Below, in pieces: positions 1 through 7,576 of a stretch of 32,163 bases of DNA (its first letter is position 1; each line of letters begins with the position of its first letter). The notes under the pieces were generated by a model. That model searched no databases. It was not told the DNA's origin and saw only the letters and a program-made list of their open reading frames with translations. The DNA lies in the NCBI GenBank assembly GCA_934623575.1, contig CAKTVL010000019.1, positions 1 to 32,163 on the forward strand, written 5' to 3'. The DNA comes from an uncultured Oscillospiraceae bacterium. GTDB taxonomy: Bacteria; Bacillota; Clostridia; Oscillospirales; Oscillospiraceae. The position numbers were made by a program, and so were the translations under genes.

Positions 1-14
1 GGTAGCGCCAACAC

Positions 15-50
15 AAAGAACCACGACAGCTGTCGTGGTTCTTTGCTTTT
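15..50 (+). terminator. Intrinsic terminator (perfect palindrome)
   Basis: Positions 15-44 form a perfect 30-base palindrome (15-base arms, AAAGAACCACGACAG and its complement), followed by GCTTTTTG. It would end transcription coming from the left of the window. The gene it serves is outside the window. Confidence 0.8.
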
Positions 51-52
51 TG

Positions 53-81
53 TTGACAAATTTCTGCTGCACTGGTAATCT
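53..81 (+). promoter_or_regulatory. Sigma-A-type promoter for the gene at 151
   Basis: A perfect -35 box TTGACA (53-58) is followed by a 17-base spacer and the -10 box TAATCT (76-81). It lies just after the terminator at 15-50 and upstream of the 151-588 gene, giving a leader of about 60 bases. Confidence 0.7.
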
Positions 82-150
82 ATTAAAAACGAGAGCTTAC
101 GGCCTGATTTTGTCATTGCACCGATTGCTCATGGCTGAAGGAGAGACTGT

Positions 151-588
151 ATGTGGAATGAAATTGTATGCAAAAAAGATTTAGATAGCTTTATGAATAT
201 TATGTGTGGGTTTCACGACAGTTGTGTGAAAGAGATCAAATACATTAGCGGTGCGTATGTGAATGAAAAATTAAGTATGTCGCCGGTTAATAGCCAAAGA
301 GTATTGTGCGTGATCATTCAACGGCAGTTTGAAGATCCATCTGCTATTGAAATGCAATTTGCGGGGCTAAAGTATTTAAAGCTATTCCCCAATGGCGAAA
401 ACTACACCTGTGAGATACTTGATGCATCTATGATCATAAAAGAAGATTGCATATATTGGTGTGATTGCGGAGGGCTATCAGAAAAGGATATAGAAAGCTA
501 CACAGGAACTACAATATGTGCATCAAAAGTTCGGTGGAGAGCAGCGGATGAATATATTGGGGAGCAGGAAGTCTATGTATCAATTTAG
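151..588 (+). CDS. Small protein of unknown function
   Basis: This is a 145-residue soluble protein I do not recognise. It starts at ATG 151 behind the ribosome-binding site AAGGAGAG and has its own promoter at 53-81, so it appears to be a single-gene unit. There is no signal peptide or membrane segment. A motif CGFHDSCVKE near residues 19-28 resembles small FHDS/FHDA-type proteins that include some immunity proteins, but the match is too short to assign a function. The protein has seven Cys, including a CDCGG stretch near residues 104-108. The gene is clearly more AT-rich than the surrounding chromosome, which suggests it arrived by transfer. It is flanked by terminators on both sides. Confidence 0.75.
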   Translation: MWNEIVCKKDLDSFMNIMCGFHDSCVKEIKYISGAYVNEKLSMSPVNSQRVLCVIIQRQFEDPSAIEMQFAGLKYLKLFPNGENYTCEILDASMIIKEDCIYWCDCGGLSEKDIESYTGTTICASKVRWRAADEYIGEQEVYVSI

Positions 589-650
589 TGAGTAAAGCAT
601 TGGCCTTAAATTAGATGCGAAAATGCGTCTATATTTTCAATGACAGAAAA

Positions 651-687
651 GCAGGACGGCACCCTCCAGGTGCCGTCCTGCTTTTTT
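651..687. terminator. Bidirectional intrinsic terminator
   Basis: A 13-bp stem (651-663 with 669-681) encloses a 5-base loop and is followed by TTTTTT. On the minus strand the stem is followed by CTTTTC. It fits between the convergent genes at 151-588 (plus) and 825-1388 (minus) and can serve both. The rest of 589-824 holds no gene I can support. Confidence 0.85.
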
Positions 688-824
688 ACTCCCTCCAACG
701 CCACAGCTTCAGCAGTATCTCCGGCATAGCGGGGAAGAGAAAATCGGCAAGCAATCGTTTGTTGCTCTCTCAAAACTTGCTGTTTATCAATATCTGTAAA
801 GCATATACGCATTACAGAAGTGCT

Positions 825-1388
825 TTATTTCACGAAAGCGGAAAACGGCGTCACCGCGGCAGGGGCAGCGTCGTTTGACAGCCGTTTCTCCATCCAGACC
901 ACGTCATACCAGCGGTCGAACTTGTAGCCGCAGCGGTGGAATGTGCCCACCGTGGCATAGCCCCGCCGCGCGTGAAAGTCGATGCTGGCCCGCGTCAGGT
1001 GCGGGTCGCTGTCGTCCGCCGGCGCAGCGATGCAGGCGTACAGCACCTGCACATTCTGCCGGCGTGAAGCCTCCTCCAGCGCCTCGTACAGCCGCGTGCC
1101 CATGCCGCTGCGGCGGCAGTCCTGCCGCAGATAGATGCTGGTCTCCGCCGCCCAGGCGTAGGCCGCACGGCTGCCCAACTGCCCGGTGTACGCATACCCG
1201 ACGATCTCGTCGTTCTGCTCCATCACCAGATAGGGGTGCGTGCGCAGCGTGTGCGCTATCCGACGGCGAAATTCCTCCACCGACGGGACCTCGTATTCGA
1301 ATGTAATAGCTGTCTCCCGGACATAGGGCGCGTAGATGGACAGCAGCGCCGGTGCGTCGTCGGGAACAGCCGCGCGGATACGCTCCAT
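825..1388 (-). CDS. GNAT N-acetyltransferase (phosphinothricin/amino-acid acetyltransferase type)
   Basis: This 187-residue protein belongs to the GNAT fold and resembles the Pat/MnaT branch, which acetylates the amino group of phosphinothricin-like or amino-acid substrates using acetyl-CoA. The acetyl-CoA binding motif RRSGMGTRL (residues 92-100) matches the R/QxxGxG/A signature. The N-terminal RAAVPDDAPALLSIYAPYV and the downstream aromatic-rich GYKFDRWYDVVWMEK are typical of the branch. The start at ATG 1388 is preceded by AAGGCAGG. The gene stands alone, with its own promoter and the shared terminator at 651-687. The natural substrate cannot be told from sequence. Confidence 0.85.
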   Translation of the reverse strand: MERIRAAVPDDAPALLSIYAPYVRETAITFEYEVPSVEEFRRRIAHTLRTHPYLVMEQNDEIVGYAYTGQLGSRAAYAWAAETSIYLRQDCRRSGMGTRLYEALEEASRRQNVQVLYACIAAPADDSDPHLTRASIDFHARRGYATVGTFHRCGYKFDRWYDVVWMEKRLSNDAAPAAVTPFSAFVK

Positions 1389-1417
1389 AAATTCGTTACC
1401 TGCCTTTGTTTTCGTTG

Positions 1418-1446
1418 ATTATACAGCGTTTTTTTCACTGGAGCAA
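1418..1446 (-). promoter_or_regulatory. Promoter of the GNAT gene
   Basis: Read on the minus strand, TTGCTC (1441-1446) and a perfect TATAAT (1418-1423) are separated by 17 bases and lie about 30 bases upstream of the GNAT start codon. The -35 box is weak. Confidence 0.55.
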
Positions 1447-1527
1447 CTGTAGAAAATGACAGAATACCGCCTGTTCTTCCCGTTTTGTCTGCCGGTGCAA
1501 AATTTGCCTATTTCTGTAAAAAATTAC

Positions 1528-1556
1528 TTTTCAAAGTCATGGACTTGTGGTATACT
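1528..1556 (+). promoter_or_regulatory. Promoter of the BMP-family transporter operon
   Basis: TTTTCA (1528-1533), a 17-base spacer and TATACT (1551-1556) precede the ATPase gene, with an expected transcript start near 1563. Confidence 0.6.
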
Positions 1557-1586
1557 GTTCACAATTTAGTTTAAATTTCCACGATA

Positions 1587-1667
1587 GCCCGCGGGCCGTC
1601 GGCGCTTTCCGCCCGGAAAGCGAGGGACACTGGAAAACCACAAGCGAACGAAGGGAAGTGAGGGCAC
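1587..1667 (+). promoter_or_regulatory. Structured GC-rich leader of the transporter operon, class not recognised
   Basis: The leader of about 105 bases between promoter and start codon contains a GCCCGCGGGC palindrome (1587-1596), an 8-bp stem with a 4-base loop (1603-1622), and a small stem AAGTG/CACTT (1656-1669) overlapping the ribosome-binding site and TTG start. I could not match it to a known riboswitch consensus. It may only tune translation. Confidence 0.35.
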
Positions 1668-3179
1668 TTGAGCGAGCTGCTGCGTATGGAGCACATCAGC
1701 AAGCGCTTCGGCAGTTTTTATGCCAACAAGGACATCAGCCTGACCGTCAATCGGGGCGAAGTGCTGACCCTGCTGGGCGAGAACGGCGCCGGAAAGTCCA
1801 CGCTGATGAACATTCTCATCGGCCTGTACCAGCCCACGGAGGGCAAAATTTTCCTGGAAGGGAAGGAAGTCCGCATCGAATCCCCCAGCCAGGCGGTGAA
1901 GCTGGGCATCGGCATGGTGCATCAGCACTTCATGCTGGTGGAGGCCATGACGGTCTTTGACAACATCATCCTGGGCGACAAGCACGCCAAGGGCCTGTTT
2001 ATCGACCGCGCCGCCCGCCGCAAGGAGATCGAGGAGCTGTCCGCCAAATACGGCCTGGACGTCCAGCTGGACAAGCTGATTACCGAGATCTCCGTGGGTG
2101 AGCAGCAGCGCACCGAGATCCTCAAGGCGCTGTACCACGGCGCCGAGCTGCTGATCCTGGACGAGCCGTCCGCCGCGCTGACCGACATCGAGGTGGAGGG
2201 CTTGTTCGCCATCATGCACAAGCTCATCAGCGAGGGAAAGAGCATCATCTTCATCAGCCACAAGATGCGCGAGGTACTGCACATCTCCGACCGCATCACT
2301 GTCCTGCGTCTGGGCCAGGTCATCGGCACCGTGGACCGCGCCGACACCGACGGCCAGAAGCTGGCCAACATGATGATCGGCAAGGAGCTGTCCGACTCCC
2401 GCTACGATAAGGTGGACGCCTCTCAGAACGAGGTGGTGGCCGAGCTGGACCACGTGGACTACAACAAGGAGCACAAGCACAGCGGCGTCAACGACATGTC
2501 GCTGCAGATACATAGCGGCGAGATCGTGGGCATTGCCGGCGTGGACGGCAACGGCCAGACGCAGCTGGCCCAGCTGATCACCGGCGTCATCGCCCCCCAG
2601 AGCGGCAGTATCCACCTGAAGGACAAGGGCGTGGCCGTGTTCGATCCCCACGCCTTCATCAGCGACGGCGTCTCCCATGTGCCCGAGGACCGCAACGCCC
2701 AGGGCCTGGTGGGCGATATGAGCATCGCCGAGAACCTGGTCCTGAAGGAGACCGACTCCCCCAAGTTCAGCAAGGGCAAGGGCCTGCTGCTGAACAAGCG
2801 CGCCATCCAACAGTACGCCGAGGACATGGTCGAGAAGTACGACGTCCGCTGCACCTCCGTGGCGCAGACCGTCCGCAGCCTCTCCGGCGGCAACCAGCAG
2901 AAGGTCATCCTGGCCCGCGAGCTGGAGTCCTCTCCGTCCCTGCTGGTGGCGGCGCATCCCACCCGCGGCCTGGACATCGGCGCCACCAGCTTCGTCCACG
3001 AGCAGATGATCGCCGCCCGCGAGCGCGGCGTGGGCATCCTGCTGATCAGCGCCGACTTCGACGAGATCCTGGAGATGTCCGACCGCATCCTGGTCTGCTT
3101 CGAGGGACAGATCATGGGCGAGTTCTCCGGCAAAAATCCGCCCATCGAAGAGATCAGCCTGGCCATGACGGGCAAGTAA
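1668..3179 (+). CDS. BMP-family (nucleoside-type) ABC transporter ATP-binding protein
   Basis: This is a 503-residue duplicated ABC ATPase of the sugar/nucleoside type (NupA/YufO-like) that powers the permeases encoded next to it. The first domain is complete: Walker A GENGAGKST (37-45), signature SVGEQQR (142-148), Walker B LLILDEP (161-167) and the switch His in ISHK. The second domain has a normal signature LSGGNQQ (405-411). Its Walker A (GVDGNGQTQ, 291-299) and Walker B (LLVAAHP, 425-431) are degenerate, as usual in this family. The start is TTG at 1668 after GAAGGGAAGTGAGGG. An in-frame ATG at 1686 lacks a ribosome-binding site. The gene begins a four-gene operon. The substrate is inferred from the family only. 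Confidence 0.92.
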   Translation: MSELLRMEHISKRFGSFYANKDISLTVNRGEVLTLLGENGAGKSTLMNILIGLYQPTEGKIFLEGKEVRIESPSQAVKLGIGMVHQHFMLVEAMTVFDNIILGDKHAKGLFIDRAARRKEIEELSAKYGLDVQLDKLITEISVGEQQRTEILKALYHGAELLILDEPSAALTDIEVEGLFAIMHKLISEGKSIIFISHKMREVLHISDRITVLRLGQVIGTVDRADTDGQKLANMMIGKELSDSRYDKVDASQNEVVAELDHVDYNKEHKHSGVNDMSLQIHSGEIVGIAGVDGNGQTQLAQLITGVIAPQSGSIHLKDKGVAVFDPHAFISDGVSHVPEDRNAQGLVGDMSIAENLVLKETDSPKFSKGKGLLLNKRAIQQYAEDMVEKYDVRCTSVAQTVRSLSGGNQQKVILARELESSPSLLVAAHPTRGLDIGATSFVHEQMIAARERGVGILLISADFDEILEMSDRILVCFEGQIMGEFSGKNPPIEEISLAMTGK

Positions 3180-3197
3180 GAGGGAGGGAGCTGCAAT

Positions 3198-4265
3198 ATG
3201 GATAAATTGAAACGTTCACTGGGCGGCTTCGTGGTCCCGCTGCTGTCCATCATTCTGGCCTTCATCATCGGCGGCATCATCATGGCGGCCCTGGGGGCCG
3301 ACCCCTTCGCCGCGGTGAAGTACCTGTTCCAGGGCGCCTTCGGCTCCAAGGCCAACATCGGTACCACCCTGACCAAGGCCACGCCCCTGATGTTCACCTC
3401 CCTGTGCGCCTGCTTCGCCTACAAGTGCGGCGTGTTCAACCTGGGCGGTGAGGGTCAGTTCCTCATGGGCTCCATCGCCGCCTTCCTGACGGCGTATTTC
3501 TCCGGCATCACCGGCTTTTTCGGCGTGGTGCTGGCGCTGCTGGCCGGCACCCTGGCCGGCGGCATCTGGGGCATGATCCCCGGACTGCTGAAGATCGGCC
3601 GCGGACAGAACGAGATGATCATCTCCATCATGCTCAACTATGTGGCCACGCTGTTCATGGGCGTGCTGTACACCAGCTGGGTCCGCGATGCCAGCGTGCC
3701 GCAGACCCCGGCGGTGGACGACCTGGTCAAGCTGCCCCGCGTCATCAGCGGCATGCGCTTCACCTGGGGCTTCGTCATCGCCGTGGTGGTGGGCCTGCTG
3801 CTGTACTATGTGCTGTTCTGGACCAGCAGCGGCTTCAAGCTGCGGGCCGTGGGCTATAACATGACCGCCAGCCGCTTCAACGGCATCCACGTCAAGCGCT
3901 TCATGCTGACCAGCTTCATCATCTCCGGCGCCATCGCCGGTCTGGGCGGCGGTGCTGAGCTGCTGGGCACCCAGTTCCGCCTGATCAACGGCTTCGGCGC
4001 GGGCTACGGCTTCGACGGTGTGGCCATGGCCCTGATCGGCCAGCTGCACCCCATCGCCACCATGTTCGTGGCGCTGTTCTTCGCCGTGCTGCGGGTGGGC
4101 TCCACCACCATGCAGGCGGCCACCGGCGTCCCCACCAGCGTTTCCGACATCATCCAGGCGCTGGTCATCGTGTTCTCCGTGGCCGGCATGGCCATGACCA
4201 AGCTGCCTGAATTCCAGGCGTGGAAGGATCGTGTGTTCTCCAAGAGAAAGGCGGGTGACAAGTAA
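3198..4265 (+). CDS. BMP-family ABC transporter permease 1
   Basis: This 355-residue polytopic membrane protein of the BPD_transp_2 family is the larger of two permeases that together form the channel. The N-terminal hydrophobic segment (LSIILAFIIGGIIMAALG) is followed by the family hallmark KCGVFNLGGEGQFLMG, the cytoplasmic loop that contacts the ATPase. The ribosome-binding site AGGGAGGGAG lies just before ATG 3198. It follows the ATPase by 18 bases and its stop overlaps the next start (TAATG), indicating coupled translation. Confidence 0.92.
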   Translation: MDKLKRSLGGFVVPLLSIILAFIIGGIIMAALGADPFAAVKYLFQGAFGSKANIGTTLTKATPLMFTSLCACFAYKCGVFNLGGEGQFLMGSIAAFLTAYFSGITGFFGVVLALLAGTLAGGIWGMIPGLLKIGRGQNEMIISIMLNYVATLFMGVLYTSWVRDASVPQTPAVDDLVKLPRVISGMRFTWGFVIAVVVGLLLYYVLFWTSSGFKLRAVGYNMTASRFNGIHVKRFMLTSFIISGAIAGLGGGAELLGTQFRLINGFGAGYGFDGVAMALIGQLHPIATMFVALFFAVLRVGSTTMQAATGVPTSVSDIIQALVIVFSVAGMAMTKLPEFQAWKDRVFSKRKAGDK

Positions 4266-5188
4266 TGGATTGGATCTCCAGCTTGCTTCTGGCGACGGTT
4301 CGTCTCGCCATCCCTCTGCTGCTCATCTCTCTGGCGGAGCTGTACGGCCAACGGGCCGGCATGGTGAATATCGGTCTGGAGGGCCTGGCCGCCATCGGCG
4401 CCCTGGTGGGCTTCCTGACCTGCTACATCACCGGCTCCAACTGGATCGGCCTGCTGTGCGGCGCCCTGGCGGGCATTGCGGTGAATATGATCTACGCCTT
4501 CTCCACCGTCACCCTCTGCGCCGACCATACGGTCTACGGCATGGCCATCAACATATTCGCCCCGGCGCTGGCGTCGTTTATCTACCGCATCTACTTCGGC
4601 ACCGGCTCCGACCTGAAGCAGATCACCACCATGTCCAGCATCGCCATCCCCGGCCTGAAGGACATCCCGGTCATCGGCCCGCTGCTGTTTGACCAGAGCC
4701 CCATGGTCTATCTGACCATGCTGCTGGTGGTGTTCACCTCCATTTTCTTCAACCGTACCCGCGCGGGCCTCAGCTACAAGTCCGTGGGCGAGCATCCCCA
4801 GGCGGCGGCCACGCTGGGCATCAACGTGGTGGGCGTCAAGTACCTGGCCTGCGTTATCTGCGGCGCCCTGGCCGGTATGGGCGGCGCGTATCTGACCACC
4901 TGCTATTCCAGCACCTACACCGACGGCATCGTGGCCGGCCGCGGCTTCATCGCCCTGGCCGCCGTGATCTTCGGCCGCTGGAGCGCCGGCGGCATCCTGC
5001 TGGCCTGCCTGTTCTTCGGCTTCTGCGACGCACTGCAGATCCGTCTCCAGGTGTCCGGCATCGCCATCCCGTACCAGTTCTTCCAGATGATCCCCTATGT
5101 GGCCACCGTGGTGGTCCTGTCCGTCATCGGCACCAAGCAGGCCGGGCCCAAGGCCAACGGACAGCCCTATCGCCGCGAGCAGCGGTGA
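4265..5188 (+). CDS. BMP-family ABC transporter permease 2
   Basis: This 307-residue permease is the second half of the channel. The start region carries the hallmark ELYGQRAGMVNIGLEG found in nucleoside/BMP transporter permeases, followed by many hydrophobic segments. The ATG at 4265 shares one base with the stop codon of the upstream permease and so depends on coupled translation. A 5-bp stem (5203-5216) lies between this gene and the binding protein gene. Confidence 0.92.
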   Translation: MDWISSLLLATVRLAIPLLLISLAELYGQRAGMVNIGLEGLAAIGALVGFLTCYITGSNWIGLLCGALAGIAVNMIYAFSTVTLCADHTVYGMAINIFAPALASFIYRIYFGTGSDLKQITTMSSIAIPGLKDIPVIGPLLFDQSPMVYLTMLLVVFTSIFFNRTRAGLSYKSVGEHPQAAATLGINVVGVKYLACVICGALAGMGGAYLTTCYSSTYTDGIVAGRGFIALAAVIFGRWSAGGILLACLFFGFCDALQIRLQVSGIAIPYQFFQMIPYVATVVVLSVIGTKQAGPKANGQPYRREQR

Positions 5189-5262
5189 CCTGACGGTAAT
5201 AGCGCCCTGCCGGGCGTTGTTATAGAACAAAGAGCAAGACACAAAATTTAAGGAGGAAAACC

Positions 5263-6303
5263 ATGAAGAAGTTTCTTGCACTGCTGCTGGCGTTCGCTAT
5301 GACGCTGGCCCTCGTCGCCTGCGGCGAGAAGAAGGACGACACCAAGACCGACGATGCTGCCGGTGACGGCACCAAGACCTACAAGGTCGCCATGATCTGC
5401 GACTCCAGCATCAACGACGGCGGTTGGGGCGCTGCCTGCTACAACGCCATGATCAAGGCTGCCGAGGCCAAGGGCTGGGAGACTGAGGTCACCGACTCCA
5501 TCTCTCAGGATCAGTACTATGATTCCATCGCCGCTTTCTGCGCGCTGGGCTATGACATGATCTACGCCCCCGGCAACCAGTACACCGACGCGGTGCTGCA
5601 GGCTGCTGAGGAGTATCCCGACATCGCCTTCGCTCTGCTGAACGGCGCTGAGTCCACCCCCGCCAAGGCTGTCAACGGCAACGTCAGCTCCCTGCTGCCC
5701 AACGCGCAGCAGATCGGCTGGATCGCCGGTGCACTGGCCGGCCTGATGACCGAGTCCGGTAAGCTGGGCTTCATCGGCGGCATGGAGCTGGATACCACCA
5801 AGGGCAAGATCGCCGGCTTCGAGGAAGCTGCCAAGTATGTTGGTGAGAAGGAGGGCAAGACCGTTGAGCTGCTGGCTGTCCCCTATGCCAACTCCTTCTC
5901 CGACGCCCCCAAGGGCAAGGAGTTTGCCACTGAGCTGATCTCCCAGGGTGCTGACGTGTTCTTCGGCGATGCTTCCGCCGTTGACTCCGGTGCCCGCGAG
6001 GCCATCGACGCCGCCAACGAGAAGGCCGGCGCCATCAAGATCTACGACATCGGCCAGCCCGCCGACATCCTGGGCCAGAACCCCTGCATCATCTGCTCCC
6101 AGGTCACCGATAACGCCGCGATGATCGAGGTCTGCATGGACGCTGTTGTGGCCGGTACCTTCGGCGGCACCACCGTGTACGGTACGCTGGAGAACGGCGC
6201 CCTGTCCGCCGGTGCCATCAACACCGAGCTGGTCTCCGCTGAGATCGTGGAGAAGTACAACGCCTATCTGCAGCAGATGACGGACGGCACCTTCATGAAG
6301 TAA
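5263..6303 (+). CDS. BMP-family substrate-binding lipoprotein
   Basis: This 346-residue extracellular lipoprotein binds the transported solute. The signal peptide ends in the lipobox LVAC with Cys20, followed by a charged linker EKKDDTKTDD. The mature part follows the BMP/PnrA/Med pattern, with KVAMICDSSINDGGWG near residue 46 and a GKLGFIGGMEL strand in the middle. The ribosome-binding site AAGGAGG is the strongest in the operon, consistent with excess synthesis of the binding protein. Relatives bind purine nucleosides, so a nucleoside is the best guess, but neighbouring genes give no independent support. A strong terminator follows. Confidence 0.92.
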   Translation: MKKFLALLLAFAMTLALVACGEKKDDTKTDDAAGDGTKTYKVAMICDSSINDGGWGAACYNAMIKAAEAKGWETEVTDSISQDQYYDSIAAFCALGYDMIYAPGNQYTDAVLQAAEEYPDIAFALLNGAESTPAKAVNGNVSSLLPNAQQIGWIAGALAGLMTESGKLGFIGGMELDTTKGKIAGFEEAAKYVGEKEGKTVELLAVPYANSFSDAPKGKEFATELISQGADVFFGDASAVDSGAREAIDAANEKAGAIKIYDIGQPADILGQNPCIICSQVTDNAAMIEVCMDAVVAGTFGGTTVYGTLENGALSAGAINTELVSAEIVEKYNAYLQQMTDGTFMK

Positions 6304-6331
6304 GCTGCTCCCTCTGCACTACACTTTACGC

Positions 6332-6362
6332 AAAAGTCCCCCGGCTCCGCCGGGGGACTTTT
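6332..6362 (+). terminator. Terminator of the BMP transporter operon
   Basis: A perfect 14-bp stem (6332-6345 with 6349-6362) closed by a 3-base loop ends in TTTT. Its core GTCCCCCGGC reappears in a second hairpin 120 bases downstream. Confidence 0.85.
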
Positions 6363-6415
6363 CCTTCGTTGCACCGGCGCATCCCCGCCGGCTTCCAGCA
6401 AGCCGGAAAAGCCCG

Positions 6416-6877
6416 TCATTGCGGGCCATTCCGCCATACGGCGCGGCAATCAAAGTCCCCCGGCACTGCCGGGGGACTTTTCAGGCTGTCAGAAAGCCAA
6501 AGGCTTTTTGACAGCCTGAATAATGCCGTTATTTTTGCGCCGCGCAGCGGCGCAAAAATATTCGCTCTGCGCAACGTACGCCTTGCAAAGCAAGACTTAG
6601 CGCGGCATCGGATCTGATTCGAGGCGGGCGCTGCCCCCTCGAGCTCCCCCAGCGGACTTTTCATGTTGTCGAAAAAGACGTTGGTTTTTTCAACAACTTG
6701 AAAAGACACGGAATATGGATCCTCCATCCATTTCCGTGTCTTTTTTCTGTTGTACGCTCTGGGGTTCGGCCCCTTCCGCGTCACCGGGTCCAGCGCACCC
6801 CAGGTGCTGCGCTGCATAGCGTCCCGCCGCCGCTTTTCCTTTTTCGACAGCTTCTCGTAGGGGATGAATTTTTCCAT
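6416..6877 (-). CDS. Small basic conserved hypothetical protein with repeat-derived tail
   Basis: The start at ATG 6877 is chosen because AAAGGAG lies 7 bases upstream; a longer reading from 6895 has no such site. The first 55 or so residues (MEKFIPYEKLSKKEKRR onward, with TWGALDPVTRKGPNPRAYNRKK) resemble a short, very basic clostridial protein family that I recall from genomes but whose function I do not know. Beyond KTRKWMEDP the frame runs through the terminator-like hairpins and the repeated palindromes at 6452-6744 without a stop, giving 153 residues in total. The tail is therefore probably an accident of the inserted repeats, or the transcript ends before it is read. The gene has its own good promoter at 6922-6950. 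Confidence 0.65.
   Translation of the reverse strand: MEKFIPYEKLSKKEKRRRDAMQRSTWGALDPVTRKGPNPRAYNRKKTRKWMEDPYSVSFQVVEKTNVFFDNMKSPLGELEGAAPASNQIRCRAKSCFARRTLRRANIFAPLRGAKITALFRLSKSLWLSDSLKSPPAVPGDFDCRAVWRNGPQ
6452..6480. repeat. Second copy of the GTCCCCCGGC hairpin
   Basis: A 13-bp stem (6452-6464 with 6468-6480) around the loop ACT is nearly identical to the operon terminator at 6332-6362. It is followed directly by another long hairpin. Confidence 0.75.
6481..6519. repeat. Long intergenic hairpin
   Basis: Arms TCAGGCTGTCA and TGACAGCCTGA, continued by AAAGCC/GGCTTT, form an 18-position stem with a 3-base loop and one internal mismatch. Confidence 0.7.
6530..6560. repeat. Perfect 14-bp intergenic hairpin
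   Basis: TATTTTTGCGCCGC (6530-6543) pairs perfectly with 6547-6560 around the loop GCA. Confidence 0.7.
6658..6744. terminator. Two adjoining hairpins, the second a bidirectional terminator
   Basis: Positions 6658-6677 and 6682-6701 form an imperfect inverted repeat. Directly next, 6701-6720 and 6726-6744 form a long stem with AAAAGACACGGAA at its base, followed by TTTTTT on the plus strand and TTTT on the minus strand. On the minus strand this structure lies inside the open frame of the gene starting at 6877. Confidence 0.65.
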
Positions 6878-6921
6878 CTGTCCGCTCCTTTCCACCGCTT
6901 TCCGCTGCTGCTTCTGCCTTT

Positions 6922-6950
6922 ATCATACCAGAAATGGCCCCGCCTGTCAA
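6922..6950 (-). promoter_or_regulatory. Promoter of the small basic protein gene
   Basis: On the minus strand, a perfect TTGACA (6945-6950), a 17-base spacer and TATGAT (6922-6927) lie 45 bases before the start codon at 6877 and just after the end of the ANTAR gene. The small gene can therefore be expressed independently of the glt/gln operon. Confidence 0.75.
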
Positions 6951-6968
6951 AGGGCGCTGGCCCCCGGC

Positions 6969-7547
6969 TCACGGCGCCAGTATCTCCTCCGCCACCGTCC
7001 GCCGGGTGACGCACCGGTCCATGGCCTGCTTCTCGATGTACCGGTGGGCCTCCTGCTCCGTCAGCCCCTGCTCCTGGATCAGCCGCCATTTGGCCCGGTT
7101 CACCAGCCGTATCTCCGCCATCTTCTCCTCGATGGTGGCGGTCTTTTCCTCCATCCGCCGCAGTCGCTCCCTGGTGCCGCACAGCAGCTGCATAGACTGC
7201 AGCAGCAGCGCCGGCGTGGTGGGCTTCTGCAGCAGCAGGATGCCCTGGGGCGACAGCCGCGCCGCCAGATCCGGATAGTGCTCCGCCTTCACCAGCAGCA
7301 GCACCCCCGCGCTGGAGCGCTCGATGATGTGCAGCGCCAGCTTGGTGCCGAACTCGTCCGGCAGCGGCGCGCTGATGATCACGATGTCAAAGGGCCGCTC
7401 CAGCAGCATCCGCCGCGCCTCGGCCACGCTTCCCGCGGCGCACAGCGGCTCATACCTGTCCTCCGGCAGCATGCCGCGCAGGGAGGTATGGAATTTTGCC
7501 GCGGCGGAGACCACCAGCACGCTGTATACCCGGTCCCTGTCGTCCAT
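6969..7547 (-). CDS. ANTAR-domain antitermination regulator with receiver-like domain
   Basis: This 192-residue protein has an N-terminal receiver-like domain (about residues 7-120) and a C-terminal ANTAR RNA-binding domain (about 140-190, with the helical segment MAEIRLVNRAKWRLIQ and the conserved TEQEAHRYIEKQAMD). ANTAR proteins bind paired hairpins in nascent RNA and prevent terminator formation. The receiver lacks the usual phosphoacceptor: the strand reads DIVIISAPLPDEFG, with no Asp where the phosphoacceptor normally lies, while the Lys in LLLQKPT is kept. Control by phosphorylation is thus unlikely, and protein contact, perhaps with glutamine synthetase, is a guess. The start ATG 7547 has GGAGGGAGGG before it. 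It lies 29 bases after glnA. Candidate target hairpins are at 12367-12382 and 12498-12513. Confidence 0.9.
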   Translation of the reverse strand: MDDRDRVYSVLVVSAAAKFHTSLRGMLPEDRYEPLCAAGSVAEARRMLLERPFDIVIISAPLPDEFGTKLALHIIERSSAGVLLLVKAEHYPDLAARLSPQGILLLQKPTTPALLLQSMQLLCGTRERLRRMEEKTATIEEKMAEIRLVNRAKWRLIQEQGLTEQEAHRYIEKQAMDRCVTRRTVAEEILAP

Positions 7548-7576
7548 ATCCGTCCCTCCCTCCGCGCAGCCGCGCC

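Noticed and set aside
1..10. GGTAGCGCCA at the window start could be the 3' end of a tRNA with CCA
   Set aside because: Only ten bases are visible and no stem can be tested; kept out of the features.
606..812. 68-residue minus-strand frame
   Set aside because: It runs through the terminator at 651-687, lacks a ribosome-binding site at 812, and shows no recognisable pattern.
6332..6744. CRISPR-like array
   Set aside because: The repeats are individual palindromes of different sequence and spacing, with no constant repeat and spacer pattern.
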